From Pseudomonas sp. SORT22 (lineage in GTDB: Bacteria; Pseudomonadota; Gammaproteobacteria; Pseudomonadales; Pseudomonadaceae): a stretch of DNA of 64,000 nt. Under the pieces are notes generated by a model. That model saw only the letters and a program-made list of their open reading frames with translations. It searched no databases and had not been told where the DNA came from. A program made the translations under genes and the position numbers. Where the stretch lies: positions 372,001 through 436,000 of the forward strand of contig NZ_CP071007.1 in NCBI RefSeq assembly GCF_018417635.1. Reading direction: 5' to 3'. Shown here piece after piece: positions 47,851-56,278 of the stretch (its first letter is position 1; each line of letters starts with the position of its first letter).

Positions 47851-48849
47851 TTAGCCGTTCCAGACCTCAGGGTAGGCGAATAATGCCGGGGCCCCACCGG
47901 TATGCAGAAAAATCAGCGGGCCGTCATCGAATCGCTGACGGGCAATACCATCAAGCAGCCCGGCCATGGCCTTGCCGGTGTATACCGGGTCAAGCAGCAA
48001 GCCTTCCTGGCTGGCCAGCAGGCGGATGGCGGCGAGGGTACCGGCGTTCGGTTCGCCATAGCGCGGGGCGAAGTACTCATCCCACAATTCGATCTTGAAG
48101 GTGGCCGGCAGGCGCAGGCCCAGCAGCTCGGCGGTGCGCTCGGCCAGGCCCTGGACTTTCGGGCGCTGGTCTTCGTCGCTGCGCGACACGGTCACGCCGA
48201 TCACCGGCAGCTTCGGCAGTTTTTCTGCCAGGGCGATGGCCAGGCCGCTGTGGGTACCGGCACTGCCGGAGGCCAGCAGCACCCCGGCGAACTGTTCGCC
48301 GCAATGTTCGATCTGCTCGGCCAGCTCCAGGCCTGCGCGTACATACCCCAGGGCACCGAGGGCGTTGGAGCCGCCAATCGGCACGATGTAGGGCTTACGG
48401 CCACTGGCGTGCAGGCGCACAGCCAGGGCTTGCAGTTGTTCGTCGGCATTGTCGAGGTTATCGACCAGCTCGACCTTGGCGTCGAATAGCTCCAGCAACA
48501 GGCGGTTGCCGTTGTGCTGGTAGTTGAGTGAATCGGTACCGATCGGGTTTTCCAGCAAGGCTACGCAGGCCAGGCCCAGTTGCGCGGCCAGCGCCGCGGT
48601 CTGGCGCACATGGTTGGACTGGATGGCGCCTGCGGTGACCAGGGTGTCGGCGCCCTTGGCCAGGGCATCGGCGGCCAGGTATTCGAGCTTGCGCAGTTTG
48701 TTGCCGCCCAGCGCCAACGGCGTGCAGTCGTCGCGTTTGACGTAGATGTCGCGGCCGGCCCAGGCTGACAGCCGATGCAGTTTTTCCAGCGCGGTAGGGG
48801 CGCCAAGCAGGTCCAGACGATTGAAGCGGGCAAGCTGTCGGTCGATCAT
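47851..48849 (-). CDS. dcyD: D-cysteine desulfhydrase
   Basis: This fold-type II PLP enzyme breaks D-cysteine to pyruvate, sulfide and ammonia. The 332-residue product has the PLP lysine at Lys51 in [21 protein letters not shown], then [21 protein letters not shown] and the phosphate-binding [16 protein letters not shown]. It resembles 1-aminocyclopropane-1-carboxylate deaminase, but the neighbouring cystine transporter supports DcyD. The same dcyD-tcy grouping occurs in enterics (dcyD-yecSC-fliY). Confidence 0.9.
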   Translation of the reverse strand: MIDRQLARFNRLDLLGAPTALEKLHRLSAWAGRDIYVKRDDCTPLALGGNKLRKLEYLAADALAKGADTLVTAGAIQSNHVRQTAALAAQLGLACVALLENPIGTDSLNYQHNGNRLLLELFDAKVELVDNLDNADEQLQALAVRLHASGRKPYIVPIGGSNALGALGYVRAGLELAEQIEHCGEQFAGVLLASGSAGTHSGLAIALAEKLPKLPVIGVTVSRSDEDQRPKVQGLAERTAELLGLRLPATFKIELWDEYFAPRYGEPNAGTLAAIRLLASQEGLLLDPVYTGKAMAGLLDGIARQRFDDGPLIFLHTGGAPALFAYPEVWNG

Positions 48850-48921
48850 GGGGTCACGTCGGCTAGGTAAAATTCGACTATAGGCAGCCCGGGGCAGGTG
48901 GGCAACTCCCGGGCTTATGCC

Positions 48922-48948
48922 CCCTTTATTGCGTTCTGGAATAAAGGG
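48922..48948. promoter_or_regulatory. Dyad in the dcyD/epsC divergent promoter region
   Basis: Arms CCCTTTATT / AATAAAGGG (9 bp) with a 9-base spacer, followed on the plus strand by TTATTTTTT. It lies about midway between the divergent starts, so I read it as a candidate operator or leader hairpin for epsC. Confidence 0.35.
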
Positions 48949-49041
48949 TTATTTTTTCTGTCGCAGGAAATTGCCGTAAAGTAATCGGCACTTCGGCGGC
49001 ACCACCATCCACCGACCGCCGCTGCAGCAGGAGAGGTAACC

Positions 49042-49974
49042 GTGAGCGACAACGCGCAAACAGGGCATTGGCAGTTGCAGACCATCGTCGGCCAGCTGCG
49101 TGCCGCCCGCGACCAGTGGCGCAGCAGTAACGGGCGCAGCAGCGGCGAGCAGGGCGGCCGCGAGCTGCCGTCACGCGAGGCCATGCGCCATATTCTCGAG
49201 CAGTTGTGTGGTGCCCTGTTCCCCATGCGCCTGGGCCCGGTCGACCTGCGTGAAGAGAGCGAAGACTTCTATGTTGGCCATACCCTCGATGCCGCGCTGA
49301 CCGCCTTGCTCGCCCAGGCGCGCCTGGAGCTGCGCTATGTGGCGCGCCACGGCAAGCAGGCCACGGCCGAGATCGACGCCACGGCGCTGCGCCTGATCCA
49401 GGACTTTGCCGCCGCCCTGCCAAGCCTGCGCAGCATCCTCGATACCGATGTGCTGGCCGCTTTTCATGGCGACCCGGCGGCGCGCAGCGTCGATGAAGTG
49501 CTGCTGTGCTACCCGGGCATCCTCGCGGTGATTCACCACCGCCTGGCCCACCATCTGTACCGCGCTGGCCTGCCATTGCTGGCGCGGATCAGCTCGGAGC
49601 TGGCGCATTCGGCCACCGGCATCGACATTCACCCGGGGGCGCAGATCGGCCCGAGCTTCTTCATCGACCACGGTACCGGCGTGGTGATCGGCGAAACGGC
49701 GATCATCGGCGAGCGGGTACGCATCTACCAGGCCGTGACCCTGGGCGCCAAGCGCTTCCCTGCGGACGAGGACGGGCAGTTGCAGAAGGGCCATCCGCGC
49801 CACCCGATTGTCGAGGACGACGTGGTGATTTATGCCGGCGCGACTATTCTGGGACGAATCACCATTGGCAAGGGTTCGACCATCGGCGGTAACGTCTGGC
49901 TGACCCGCAGCGTGGCGCCGGGCAGCAACCTGACCCAGGCCAATCTGCAGCATGATGACGGTACCCAGAAGTAG
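49042..49974 (+). CDS. epsC: Serine O-acetyltransferase, EpsC type
   Basis: This 310-residue acetyltransferase makes O-acetylserine for cysteine synthesis. The C-terminal left-handed beta-helix is visible (GIDIHPGAQIGPSFFIDHGTGVVIGE is split around residues 193-220, then GERVRIYQAVTLGAKRFP and GATILGRITIGKGSTIGGNVW). The N-terminal helical region is longer than in CysE. The start is GTG with a strong AGGAGAGG ribosome site. It diverges from dcyD. This form is common next to pseudomonad sulfur genes. Confidence 0.88.
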   Translation: MSDNAQTGHWQLQTIVGQLRAARDQWRSSNGRSSGEQGGRELPSREAMRHILEQLCGALFPMRLGPVDLREESEDFYVGHTLDAALTALLAQARLELRYVARHGKQATAEIDATALRLIQDFAAALPSLRSILDTDVLAAFHGDPAARSVDEVLLCYPGILAVIHHRLAHHLYRAGLPLLARISSELAHSATGIDIHPGAQIGPSFFIDHGTGVVIGETAIIGERVRIYQAVTLGAKRFPADEDGQLQKGHPRHPIVEDDVVIYAGATILGRITIGKGSTIGGNVWLTRSVAPGSNLTQANLQHDDGTQK

Positions 49975-50027
49975 GCGATCCGAGGCTTGGCTTGCGGCAA
50001 CGGGTCGCATCGCGACCCCCATCCATG

Positions 50028-50055
50028 TTTAACTTGAACGCTTGTTCAAGTTAAA
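50028..50055. promoter_or_regulatory. BetI-type operator upstream of the BCCT transporter
   Basis: Arms TTTAACTTGAAC / GTTCAAGTTAAA are perfect (12 bp each) with a 4-base centre. The TTGAAC...GTTCAA core resembles known BetI operators, the choline-responsive TetR-family repressor. It lies 92 bases before the transporter ATG. No betI gene is in the window. Confidence 0.65.
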
Positions 50056-50147
50056 ACGGTGGTCCGCTGCCGGTGTTCAACAGGAGGAAACCCTTTGCTG
50101 AACCCGTTCAATCCAAGCTTCTCCCCCCTCGGCGAGGTGCACAACCA

Positions 50148-52148
50148 ATGAGTGCACCCAGCTCCGAATCCAGCGGCAAGATCCGCATGAACCCGCCGGT
50201 TTTCTACTTCGCGGCGAGCTTTATCCTGATATTCGGCCTGGTGGTCATCAGCAACCCGCAAGCCGCTGGCGAGTGGCTGCTGGCGGCGCAGAACTGGGCG
50301 GCCAACACCGTTGGCTGGTACTACATGCTGGCGATGACCCTGTACCTGGTCTTCGTGGTGGTCACCGCCTTGTCTGGCTACGGCAAGATCAAGCTCGGTG
50401 CCGACCACGACGAGCCCGAGTTCAGCTACCTGTCCTGGGCCGGCATGCTGTTCGCCGCCGGCATCAGCATTACCCTGTTCTTCTTCTGCGTCTCCGAACC
50501 CCTGACCCACATGCTGCAGCCGCCGCAAGGCGAGGCCGGCACGGTCGAGGCCGGGCGCCAGGCCATGCAGTTGCTGTTCCTGCACTGGGGCCTGCATGGC
50601 TGGGGGGTGTTCGCCTTTGTCGGCATGGCCCTGGCCTATTTCGCCTACCGCCATAACCTGCCGCTGGCCCTGCGCTCGGCGCTGTATCCGTTGATCGGCA
50701 AGCGCATCAACGGTCCGATTGGTTACGCCGTCGACGGCTTCGGCATCATCGCCACGGTGTTCGGCCTGGGCGCCGACATGGGCTTTGGCGTGCTGCACCT
50801 GAACTCCGGCCTGGACTACCTGTTCGGCGTGCCGCACACCCAGTGGGTGCAGGTGATCCTCATCACCCTGATGATGGGCGCGGCGGTCGCGGTGGCGGTT
50901 GCCGGGGTCGAGAAGGGCGTGCGGGTGATGTCCGACATCAACATGTTCCTGGCCTGCGCGCTGCTGCTGTTCGTGCTGTTCGCCGGCCCTACCCAGCACC
51001 TGTTCAACACCCTGATCCAGAACCTCGGTGACTATCTTGGCGCCTTGCCGCGCAAGAGCTTTGACGTTTACGCCTACAACCAGGCCAATGAGTGGCTGGG
51101 CGGCTGGACGGTGTTCTACTGGGCCTGGTGGATTGCCTGGGCGCCGTTTGTCGGCCTGTTCATCGCGCGGATTTCCCGCGGCCGGACCATCCGCGAGTTC
51201 GTCTTCGGCGTGTTGCTGATTCCGCTGGGCTTCACTCTGGCGTGGATGTCGATCTTTGGTAACAGCGCGTTGTTCCAGGTGCTCGAGCACGGCATGACCG
51301 CGCTGGGCCAGTCTGCCCTCGACAACCCGTCGATGACCCTCTACCTGTTGCTGGAAACCTACCCGTGGAGCAAGGCGGTGATCGCCGTCACGGTGTTCAT
51401 CAGCTTCGTGTTCTTCGTCACCTCGGCAGACTCCGGCACCGTGGTGCTCTCGACCCTCTCCGCCCGTGGCGGCAATGCCGATGAAGACGGGCCGAACTGG
51501 CTGCGGGTGTTCTGGGGCGCGATGACCGCACTGGTGACCAGCGGCTTGCTGTTCGCCGGCAGTATCGATTCGCTGAAATCGGCGGTAGTGCTCACCTCGC
51601 TGCCGTTCTCGGTGATCTTGTTGCTGATGATGTGGGGCCTGCACAAGGCGTTTTATCTGGAGTCGCAACGACAGATCGCCCAGTTGCATTCGCTGGCGCC
51701 GTTCGCCAATTCGCGGCGCGGCCGCGGTGGCTGGCGTCAGCGCCTGAGCCAGGCCGTGCACTTCCCGTCACGCGACGAGGTGTACCGCTTCATGGACGAC
51801 GTGGTGCGCCCGGCGATTGCCGAGGTGACCGAGGTGTTTAGCGAGAAGGGCCTGCACGTCATCACCCAGGAAGACCCGAGCCACGACAACGTCAGCTTGA
51901 AGATCGGCCATGGCGAAGAGCAGCCGTTCATTTACCAGGTGCAGATGCGCGGTTACTTCACGCCGTCATTTGCCTTGGGCGGCCTGGGTACCCAGGAGCT
52001 GAAGAACCGTCGTTACTACCGTGCCGAGGTGCACCTGAGCGAGGGCAGCCAGGACTATGACCTGGTGGGCTACAGCAAGGAGCAGATCATCAACGACATT
52101 CTGGATCAGTACGAACGGCATATGCAGTTCTTGCATCTGGTGCGCTAA
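50148..52148 (+). CDS. betT: BCCT-family choline/betaine transporter (BetT-like)
   Basis: This 666-residue secondary transporter has 12 predicted helices and a long C-terminal cytoplasmic tail of about 130 residues, as in BetT of pseudomonads. The BCCT signature region FYWAWWIAWAPFVGLFIARISRGRTIREF is at about residue 330, and FVTSADSGTVVLSTL lies downstream. The start MSAPSSESSGK is chosen; an in-frame upstream extension has no support. A BetI-like palindrome suggests choline-responsive control even though it sits among sulfur genes. It ends convergent to tauD with a REP pair between. Confidence 0.9.
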   Translation: MSAPSSESSGKIRMNPPVFYFAASFILIFGLVVISNPQAAGEWLLAAQNWAANTVGWYYMLAMTLYLVFVVVTALSGYGKIKLGADHDEPEFSYLSWAGMLFAAGISITLFFFCVSEPLTHMLQPPQGEAGTVEAGRQAMQLLFLHWGLHGWGVFAFVGMALAYFAYRHNLPLALRSALYPLIGKRINGPIGYAVDGFGIIATVFGLGADMGFGVLHLNSGLDYLFGVPHTQWVQVILITLMMGAAVAVAVAGVEKGVRVMSDINMFLACALLLFVLFAGPTQHLFNTLIQNLGDYLGALPRKSFDVYAYNQANEWLGGWTVFYWAWWIAWAPFVGLFIARISRGRTIREFVFGVLLIPLGFTLAWMSIFGNSALFQVLEHGMTALGQSALDNPSMTLYLLLETYPWSKAVIAVTVFISFVFFVTSADSGTVVLSTLSARGGNADEDGPNWLRVFWGAMTALVTSGLLFAGSIDSLKSAVVLTSLPFSVILLLMMWGLHKAFYLESQRQIAQLHSLAPFANSRRGRGGWRQRLSQAVHFPSRDEVYRFMDDVVRPAIAEVTEVFSEKGLHVITQEDPSHDNVSLKIGHGEEQPFIYQVQMRGYFTPSFALGGLGTQELKNRRYYRAEVHLSEGSQDYDLVGYSKEQIINDILDQYERHMQFLHLVR

Positions 52149-52151
52149 AAG

Positions 52152-52210
52152 CATCGCGGTCTTGCCCGCTCCCACAGTGTGGACTGCTGGGAGCGGGCAA
52201 GACCGCGATG
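52152..52210. repeat. REP inverted pair between betT and tauD
   Basis: Arms CATCGCGGTCTTGCCCGCTC / GAGCGGGCAAGACCGCGATG face each other around a loop of about 17 bases. The tail is CAAGACCGCGAT, a third variant besides CCCCGCGAT and ACCCGCGAT. It lies between convergent genes. Confidence 0.88.
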
Positions 52211-52214
52211 GATC

Positions 52215-53048
52215 TTAAAACGGCGCATCCCCGAGAATCGTCGCCCGGTGCATCACCCGCCGCGCCGGCCGGTAATCATCCACCGCGTAATGCTGGGTCA
52301 CGCGGTTATCCCAGAACGCCACGTCGTTTTCCTGCCAGCGCCAGCGAATGGTGAACTCCGGGCGGGTCGCGTGGGCGAACAGCAGCTTGAGAATCGCCTC
52401 GCTTTCAGCCTCGCTCAGTTCGTTGATGCGGGTGGTGAAGCCCTCATTGACGAACAGTGCCTTGCGCTTGCTCACCGGGTGGGTACGGATTACCGGGTGC
52501 GACAGCGGCGGGTTGTTACGCCGTGCCGTTTCCCAGCGCGCCAGGTCCTCAGGGGTGGTGCCGAAACGCTCCAGCGGGAACGACTTGGTGAAATCATGGG
52601 TGGCGGTGAGGCCAGCCAACAGCTGCTGCAGCGGTGCCGACAGTGCCTCATAGGCAGCAATGCCACTGGCCCACAAGGTATCGCCACCGTAGGCCGGCAG
52701 TTGCTTGGCACTGAGCACCGCACCCAGTGCCGGGGTTGGCAGGAAGGTCACATCGGTGTGCCAGATGGCGTTGTCGCGCACGTCGGTGACGGCGGTGTCG
52801 AGCACCAGCACCTGCGGGGTTTCCGGTACATTGGGGTAGATCGGGTGGATATGCAGGTCGCCAAAGCGCGCGGCGAAATCGGCCTGCTGCTGCGGGTTGA
52901 TCGGCTGGTCGCGAAAGAACAGTACCTGGTGCTTGAGCAGCGCCTGTTCGATGGCGTCGCGTTGTTCTTTGTTGATTTCGCGGCTGAGGTCGATGCCGCT
53001 GATCTGGGCGCCGAGCGCCGGGCTCAGCGGGGTAATGGTCAGGCTCAT
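52215..53048 (-). CDS. tauD: Taurine dioxygenase
   Basis: TauD is an Fe(II)/2-oxoglutarate dioxygenase that oxidises taurine to aminoacetaldehyde and sulfite. The 277-residue product has the iron-binding His and Asp in WHTDVTF, and the distal His and Arg in the C-terminal [21 protein letters not shown]. The N-terminus [24 protein letters not shown] is typical. The start MSLTITPL is chosen; a longer frame is antisense-derived. It is last in tauABCD, 19 bases after tauC. Confidence 0.93.
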   Translation of the reverse strand: MSLTITPLSPALGAQISGIDLSREINKEQRDAIEQALLKHQVLFFRDQPINPQQQADFAARFGDLHIHPIYPNVPETPQVLVLDTAVTDVRDNAIWHTDVTFLPTPALGAVLSAKQLPAYGGDTLWASGIAAYEALSAPLQQLLAGLTATHDFTKSFPLERFGTTPEDLARWETARRNNPPLSHPVIRTHPVSKRKALFVNEGFTTRINELSEAESEAILKLLFAHATRPEFTIRWRWQENDVAFWDNRVTQHYAVDDYRPARRVMHRATILGDAPF

Positions 53049-53067
53049 GGTTGTTCTCTGTTCGTTT

Positions 53068-53907
53068 TCAATGGCTCTGGCCGTGCCAGGGCACCAGCTT
53101 GCGCTGCAGGGCGCGCAGGCCCATTTCCAGGGCAAAGGCAATCAAGGCGATCACCAGGATGCCCAGCACCACCACGTCGGTGACCAAAAACTGCGCCGCC
53201 GACTGCACCATGAAACCCAGGCCGCTGGTGGCGGCGATCAGCTCGGCGGCCACCAGGGTTGACCAGCCAACCCCCAGGCCAATGCGTACGCCGGTAAGAA
53301 TGTCGGGCAGGGCGCTGGGCAAAATCACGTGGCGAATCAGCTGCCAACGGGTGGCGCCCAGCGACTGCGCCGCGCGCAGCCTGGTCGGGTCGACGGTGCG
53401 CACGCCAGTGGCGGTGGCAATGGCGATCGGGGCGAAGATCGCCAGGTAAATCAGCAGCACTTTCGACAGCTCGCCGATACCGCACCAGATCACGATCAGT
53501 GGCAGGTAGGCCAGGGGCGGAATCGGCCGGTAGAACTCGATCAGCGGGTCGAGAATGCCGCGGGCTATACGGTTATGGCCGATGGCGATGCCGATCGGGA
53601 TTGCCGTGACAATCGCCGCTCCAAGGGCCAGGCCGATACGTTGCAGGCTGGCGCCCAGGTGCTGCCACAGGGTGGACTCCATGTAGCCCTGGGTCAGCAG
53701 CAACCAGGCCTTGCCCAGCACCGCTTCCGGCGAGGGCAAAAAAAGTGGCTCGATCCATTCGGCGGCGGTCACCGCCCACCACAGCAGCAACAGCGTGGCC
53801 AGGGTCAGGCCGCTGATCCAGCGGGTGCTCAGGCTGCGCCGGGGTTTGCTCGGCGCAGTGTGGCTGGCGGTGCGTTTGCTCGCTACCGGGACATCCAGGC
53901 TGCTCAT
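53068..53907 (-). CDS. tauC: Taurine ABC transporter permease
   Basis: This inner-membrane permease has 279 residues and about six helices, with the EAA-type loop [34 protein letters not shown]. The N-terminal region contains [25 protein letters not shown], as in TauC/SsuC. Its start overlaps the end of tauB by four bases. Confidence 0.92.
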   Translation of the reverse strand: MSSLDVPVASKRTASHTAPSKPRRSLSTRWISGLTLATLLLLWWAVTAAEWIEPLFLPSPEAVLGKAWLLLTQGYMESTLWQHLGASLQRIGLALGAAIVTAIPIGIAIGHNRIARGILDPLIEFYRPIPPLAYLPLIVIWCGIGELSKVLLIYLAIFAPIAIATATGVRTVDPTRLRAAQSLGATRWQLIRHVILPSALPDILTGVRIGLGVGWSTLVAAELIAATSGLGFMVQSAAQFLVTDVVVLGILVIALIAFALEMGLRALQRKLVPWHGQSH

Positions 53908-54698
53908 GCGGACTCCTGCCGCGTTGCGGCACTGCGTTGGGAGAACACCCGGGCCAGCACGTGCTCGCGGGTTTCGATAAAGCGCGGGTCGGACTTGATC
54001 GAACGGGCCGACTCACCAGCGCTGTAGCGCTGGCCAAAATCCAGTTGCAGGCGTTCGACGATCTGCCCGGGGTTCGGCGCCAGCAACACCAGTTCGGTGG
54101 CGAGGAACACCGCCTCTTCAATGTCGTGGGTAATCAGGAATACCGGCTTGGCGGTACGCTGCCAGACCTGCAACAGCAACTCCTGCATCTGTTCACGGGT
54201 AAAGGCATCCAGCGCGCCGAACGGCTCGTCCATCAGCAGTACCCGCGGATCGGCCGCCAGCGCCCGGGCCAGGCCCACGCGCTGCTTCTGGCCACCGGAC
54301 AATTGCCAGATGCGCCGGTTGCCGAAGTCCGCCAGGTCGACCAGGGCGAGCATTTCGCGGGCCTTTTTCTCGCGGCTGGCGCGTGGCACGCCGGCCAGTT
54401 CCAGGCCGAAGGCGACGTTGGCCAGCACGTCTTGCCAGGGCAGTAGAGCATCATCCTGGAACACCACGCCGCGCTCGGCGCCCGGACCTTGTACCGGCTC
54501 GCCGTCGAGGGTGATACGGCCACTGCTGGGCGCCACGAAACCGGCAATCAGGTTGAGCAACGAGGTCTTGCCGCTGCCCGAAGGGCCGAGGGCCACCAGC
54601 AATTGCTGCGGGCCCAGGCTCAGGTTGATATCGGCTAGCACCGGCTCGGCCGCGCCGGGGTACTGTGCGCTGATGCGCTCCAGTTGTAACAGGGCCAT
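53904..54698 (-). CDS. tauB: Taurine ABC transporter ATPase
   Basis: This cytosolic ATPase has 264 residues: Walker [10 protein letters not shown], signature [11 protein letters not shown], Walker [13 protein letters not shown] and H-loop ITHDIEEAV. It is between tauA (15-base gap) and tauC (4-base overlap). Context with tauA and tauD makes taurine the expected substrate. Confidence 0.92.
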   Translation of the reverse strand: MALLQLERISAQYPGAAEPVLADINLSLGPQQLLVALGPSGSGKTSLLNLIAGFVAPSSGRITLDGEPVQGPGAERGVVFQDDALLPWQDVLANVAFGLELAGVPRASREKKAREMLALVDLADFGNRRIWQLSGGQKQRVGLARALAADPRVLLMDEPFGALDAFTREQMQELLLQVWQRTAKPVFLITHDIEEAVFLATELVLLAPNPGQIVERLQLDFGQRYSAGESARSIKSDPRFIETREHVLARVFSQRSAATRQESA

Positions 54699-54713
54699 GG
54701 TCTGCTCCGAGTC

Positions 54714-55691
54714 TCAGTTGGCGATGAATTTGGCGCTGACGTAAGGCGCGTAGTCCGGCAGCACCGCTTCGACCTTGCCTTGCTCCTTGAGGAAGGTGGC
54801 GGTGTCGGTGATTGCCTGGGTGGTCGGTGCACCGAGTGCTGCGACCTGGTCGGCGGCCAGCGGGAACACGTTGCCTTGCAGCAGGCCAGGGATGTCAGCC
54901 GCCTTGGCGCCGGAGAGCTTGACCAGCTTGTCGACGTTACTCTGGTTTGCCAGCCACGCTTGCGGGTCCTTGCGGTAGTCGGCGTAGGCATCCAGGGTGA
55001 CCTTGGCGAAGGCCTTGACGATCTCCGGGTGCTTGGCGGCGAAGTCCTTGCGCACGATCCAGGCATCGAAAGTCGGCGCGCCTTTTTCGGCCAACTCAGC
55101 GGAGGTGATCAGCACCTTGCCGTTTTCCTTGGCCACGCCCAGGGCCGGGTCCCAGACGTAGGTGGCGTCGATGTCGCCGCGCTTCCAGGCGGCGATGATT
55201 GCCGGTGGCGCGAGGTTGAGGATCTGTACCTTGGCCGGGTCGATGTTCCATTGCTTGAGTGCGGCCAGCAGGCTGTAGTGACCGGTGGAGACGAACGGCA
55301 CGGCAATCTTCTTGCCGATCAGGTCCTGTGGCGAGTTGATGCCGGCGCCGTCGCGGGCGACCAGGGCTTCGGCTGCGCCGATCTGGGTGGCGATCAGGAA
55401 GGTTTCCACCGGCAGTTTGCGGGTCGCAGCGGCGGCCAGCGGGCTGGAGCCGAGGTAGCCGATCTGCACGTCGCCGGAGGCCACGGCGGTGATCACGTCG
55501 GCGCCGCTGTCGAATTTGCGCCAGTCGATATCGGCCTTGCTGGTTTTCTCGTAGGTGCCGTCGACCTGGGCGACTTTCGCCGGGTCGACGGTGGTCTGGT
55601 AGGCCACCGTCAGGTCGGCCGCCTGGGCAAACCAGCTGGTGCCGGCCAGGGTCAGGGCGGCGAACAGGCGCAGGGGAGCATGCAGGGTCAT
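54714..55691 (-). CDS. tauA: Taurine ABC transporter, periplasmic binding protein
   Basis: This 325-residue precursor has signal peptide MTLHAPLRLFAALTLAGTSWFAQA. The mature protein ADLTVAYQTTVDPAKVAQVDGTYEKTSKADIDWRKFDSGADVI is spread over residues about 25-68. Then come YLGSSPLAAAATR and a C-terminal helical part, the TauA/SsuA fold. It is first in tauABCD. Upstream lies an AT-rich promoter block at 55744-55786 that resembles other sulfur-regulon starts. Confidence 0.92.
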   Translation of the reverse strand: MTLHAPLRLFAALTLAGTSWFAQAADLTVAYQTTVDPAKVAQVDGTYEKTSKADIDWRKFDSGADVITAVASGDVQIGYLGSSPLAAAATRKLPVETFLIATQIGAAEALVARDGAGINSPQDLIGKKIAVPFVSTGHYSLLAALKQWNIDPAKVQILNLAPPAIIAAWKRGDIDATYVWDPALGVAKENGKVLITSAELAEKGAPTFDAWIVRKDFAAKHPEIVKAFAKVTLDAYADYRKDPQAWLANQSNVDKLVKLSGAKAADIPGLLQGNVFPLAADQVAALGAPTTQAITDTATFLKEQGKVEAVLPDYAPYVSAKFIAN

Positions 55692-55743
55692 GGTTAACTC
55701 CTTGTCAGGCGGGCGATTGTGTTGGTGTGGGATAAGACTAGAT

Positions 55744-55786
55744 GATCTAAGAAAGTTAAAATAAATAACTTTTTAGCATTAGCTTA
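55744..55786 (-). promoter_or_regulatory. tauA upstream sulfur-regulon element
   Basis: On the plus strand the 43 bases begin GATCTAAG, have an AT-rich middle and end TTTTTAGCATTAGCTTA. The same layout and length recur at 55974-56016 (29 of 43 positions identical). The block ends 53 bases before the tauA ATG. Likely CysB-dependent, by inference. Confidence 0.5.
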
Positions 55787-55799
55787 GGAGCCAATTGAT

Positions 55800-55931
55800 T
55801 TAAGGCTTGCGAAAGGGGGGAGTCATCGCGGGGCAAGCCCGCTCCAGCCTATAGGCGCCATCGGCCTGGGCGACAAAAGTGACGCTGGTCAAGGTCAGGG
55901 CGCAGAGGAAACGCAATGATGGCCTGGCCAT
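55800..55931 (-). pseudogene. Decayed gene: signal peptide of an exported protein, truncated at a REP
   Basis: A minus-strand frame starts MARPSLRFLCALTLTSVTFVAQADGAY, a good signal peptide that ends ...VAQA like the neighbouring TauA leader. It then passes directly into REP sequence (RLERACPAM) and stops after 43 codons. The promoter-like block upstream (55974-56016) has the same spacing features as tauA's. I read this as the 5' remnant of a lost sulfonate-type binding-protein gene, or of another exported protein. The REP at 55824-55845 may mark the deletion endpoint. Confidence 0.5.
55824..55845. repeat. Single REP inside the decayed gene
   Basis: CATCGCGGGGCAAGCCCGCT is one REP unit of the CCCCGCGAT subfamily without its inverted partner. 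It is in frame with the decayed signal-peptide gene. Confidence 0.75.
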
Positions 55932-55973
55932 GAGGGCTACTTTGTCGAAGGGGAAGGATCGACGAAGCTAAGC

Positions 55974-56016
55974 GATCTAAAAAACCGCTTTGAAATATCC
56001 TTTAGGAATTAGCTTA
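55974..56016 (-). promoter_or_regulatory. Sulfur-regulon element upstream of the decayed gene
   Basis: This 43-base block starts GATCTAAA and ends TTTAGGAATTAGCTTA, the same length and ends as the tauA block, with 29 of 43 identical positions. It ends 43 bases before the decayed start codon. Confidence 0.5.
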
Positions 56017-56171
56017 TGTGCCGATAACGGCAGCGAAGAAAAATCTTGGGTGATATTCCGTAATAATCTGAAAAATTACGAAATAAGTCTTTTTGGATTT
56101 ATAGGATTGTCATTATCCTTCACCCCCACCGCTGGTGCATTAGACCAAAGTAGTGAAATGAATAGTTACGA
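56017..56171. other. AT-rich intergenic stretch before the porin
   Basis: About 155 bases of AT-rich sequence lie between the decayed gene's promoter block and the porin promoter. A short open frame through it (55990-56175) has no ribosome site and looks accidental. I see no other defined element. Confidence 0.4.
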
Positions 56172-56200
56172 TTGACTTGACGGTCACCCTTTGGTGCTAA
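56172..56200 (+). promoter_or_regulatory. Candidate sigma70 promoter for the porin
   Basis: TTGACT and TGCTAA hexamers are 17 bases apart, ending about 78 bases before the porin ATG. The -35 is good and the -10 is moderate. The assignment is from sequence only. Confidence 0.35.
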
Positions 56201-56278
56201 TCGCCCATCGACGTCGAGCGGGACACAAAGATCCTGCCGTAAGCGACACACAAGAATTAGAACGTAGAGGAGCAAAAC

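Noticed and set aside
55990..56175. 61-codon frame before the porin
   Set aside because: No ribosome site, AT-rich intergenic composition, and it overlaps the promoter block of the decayed gene and the porin promoter.
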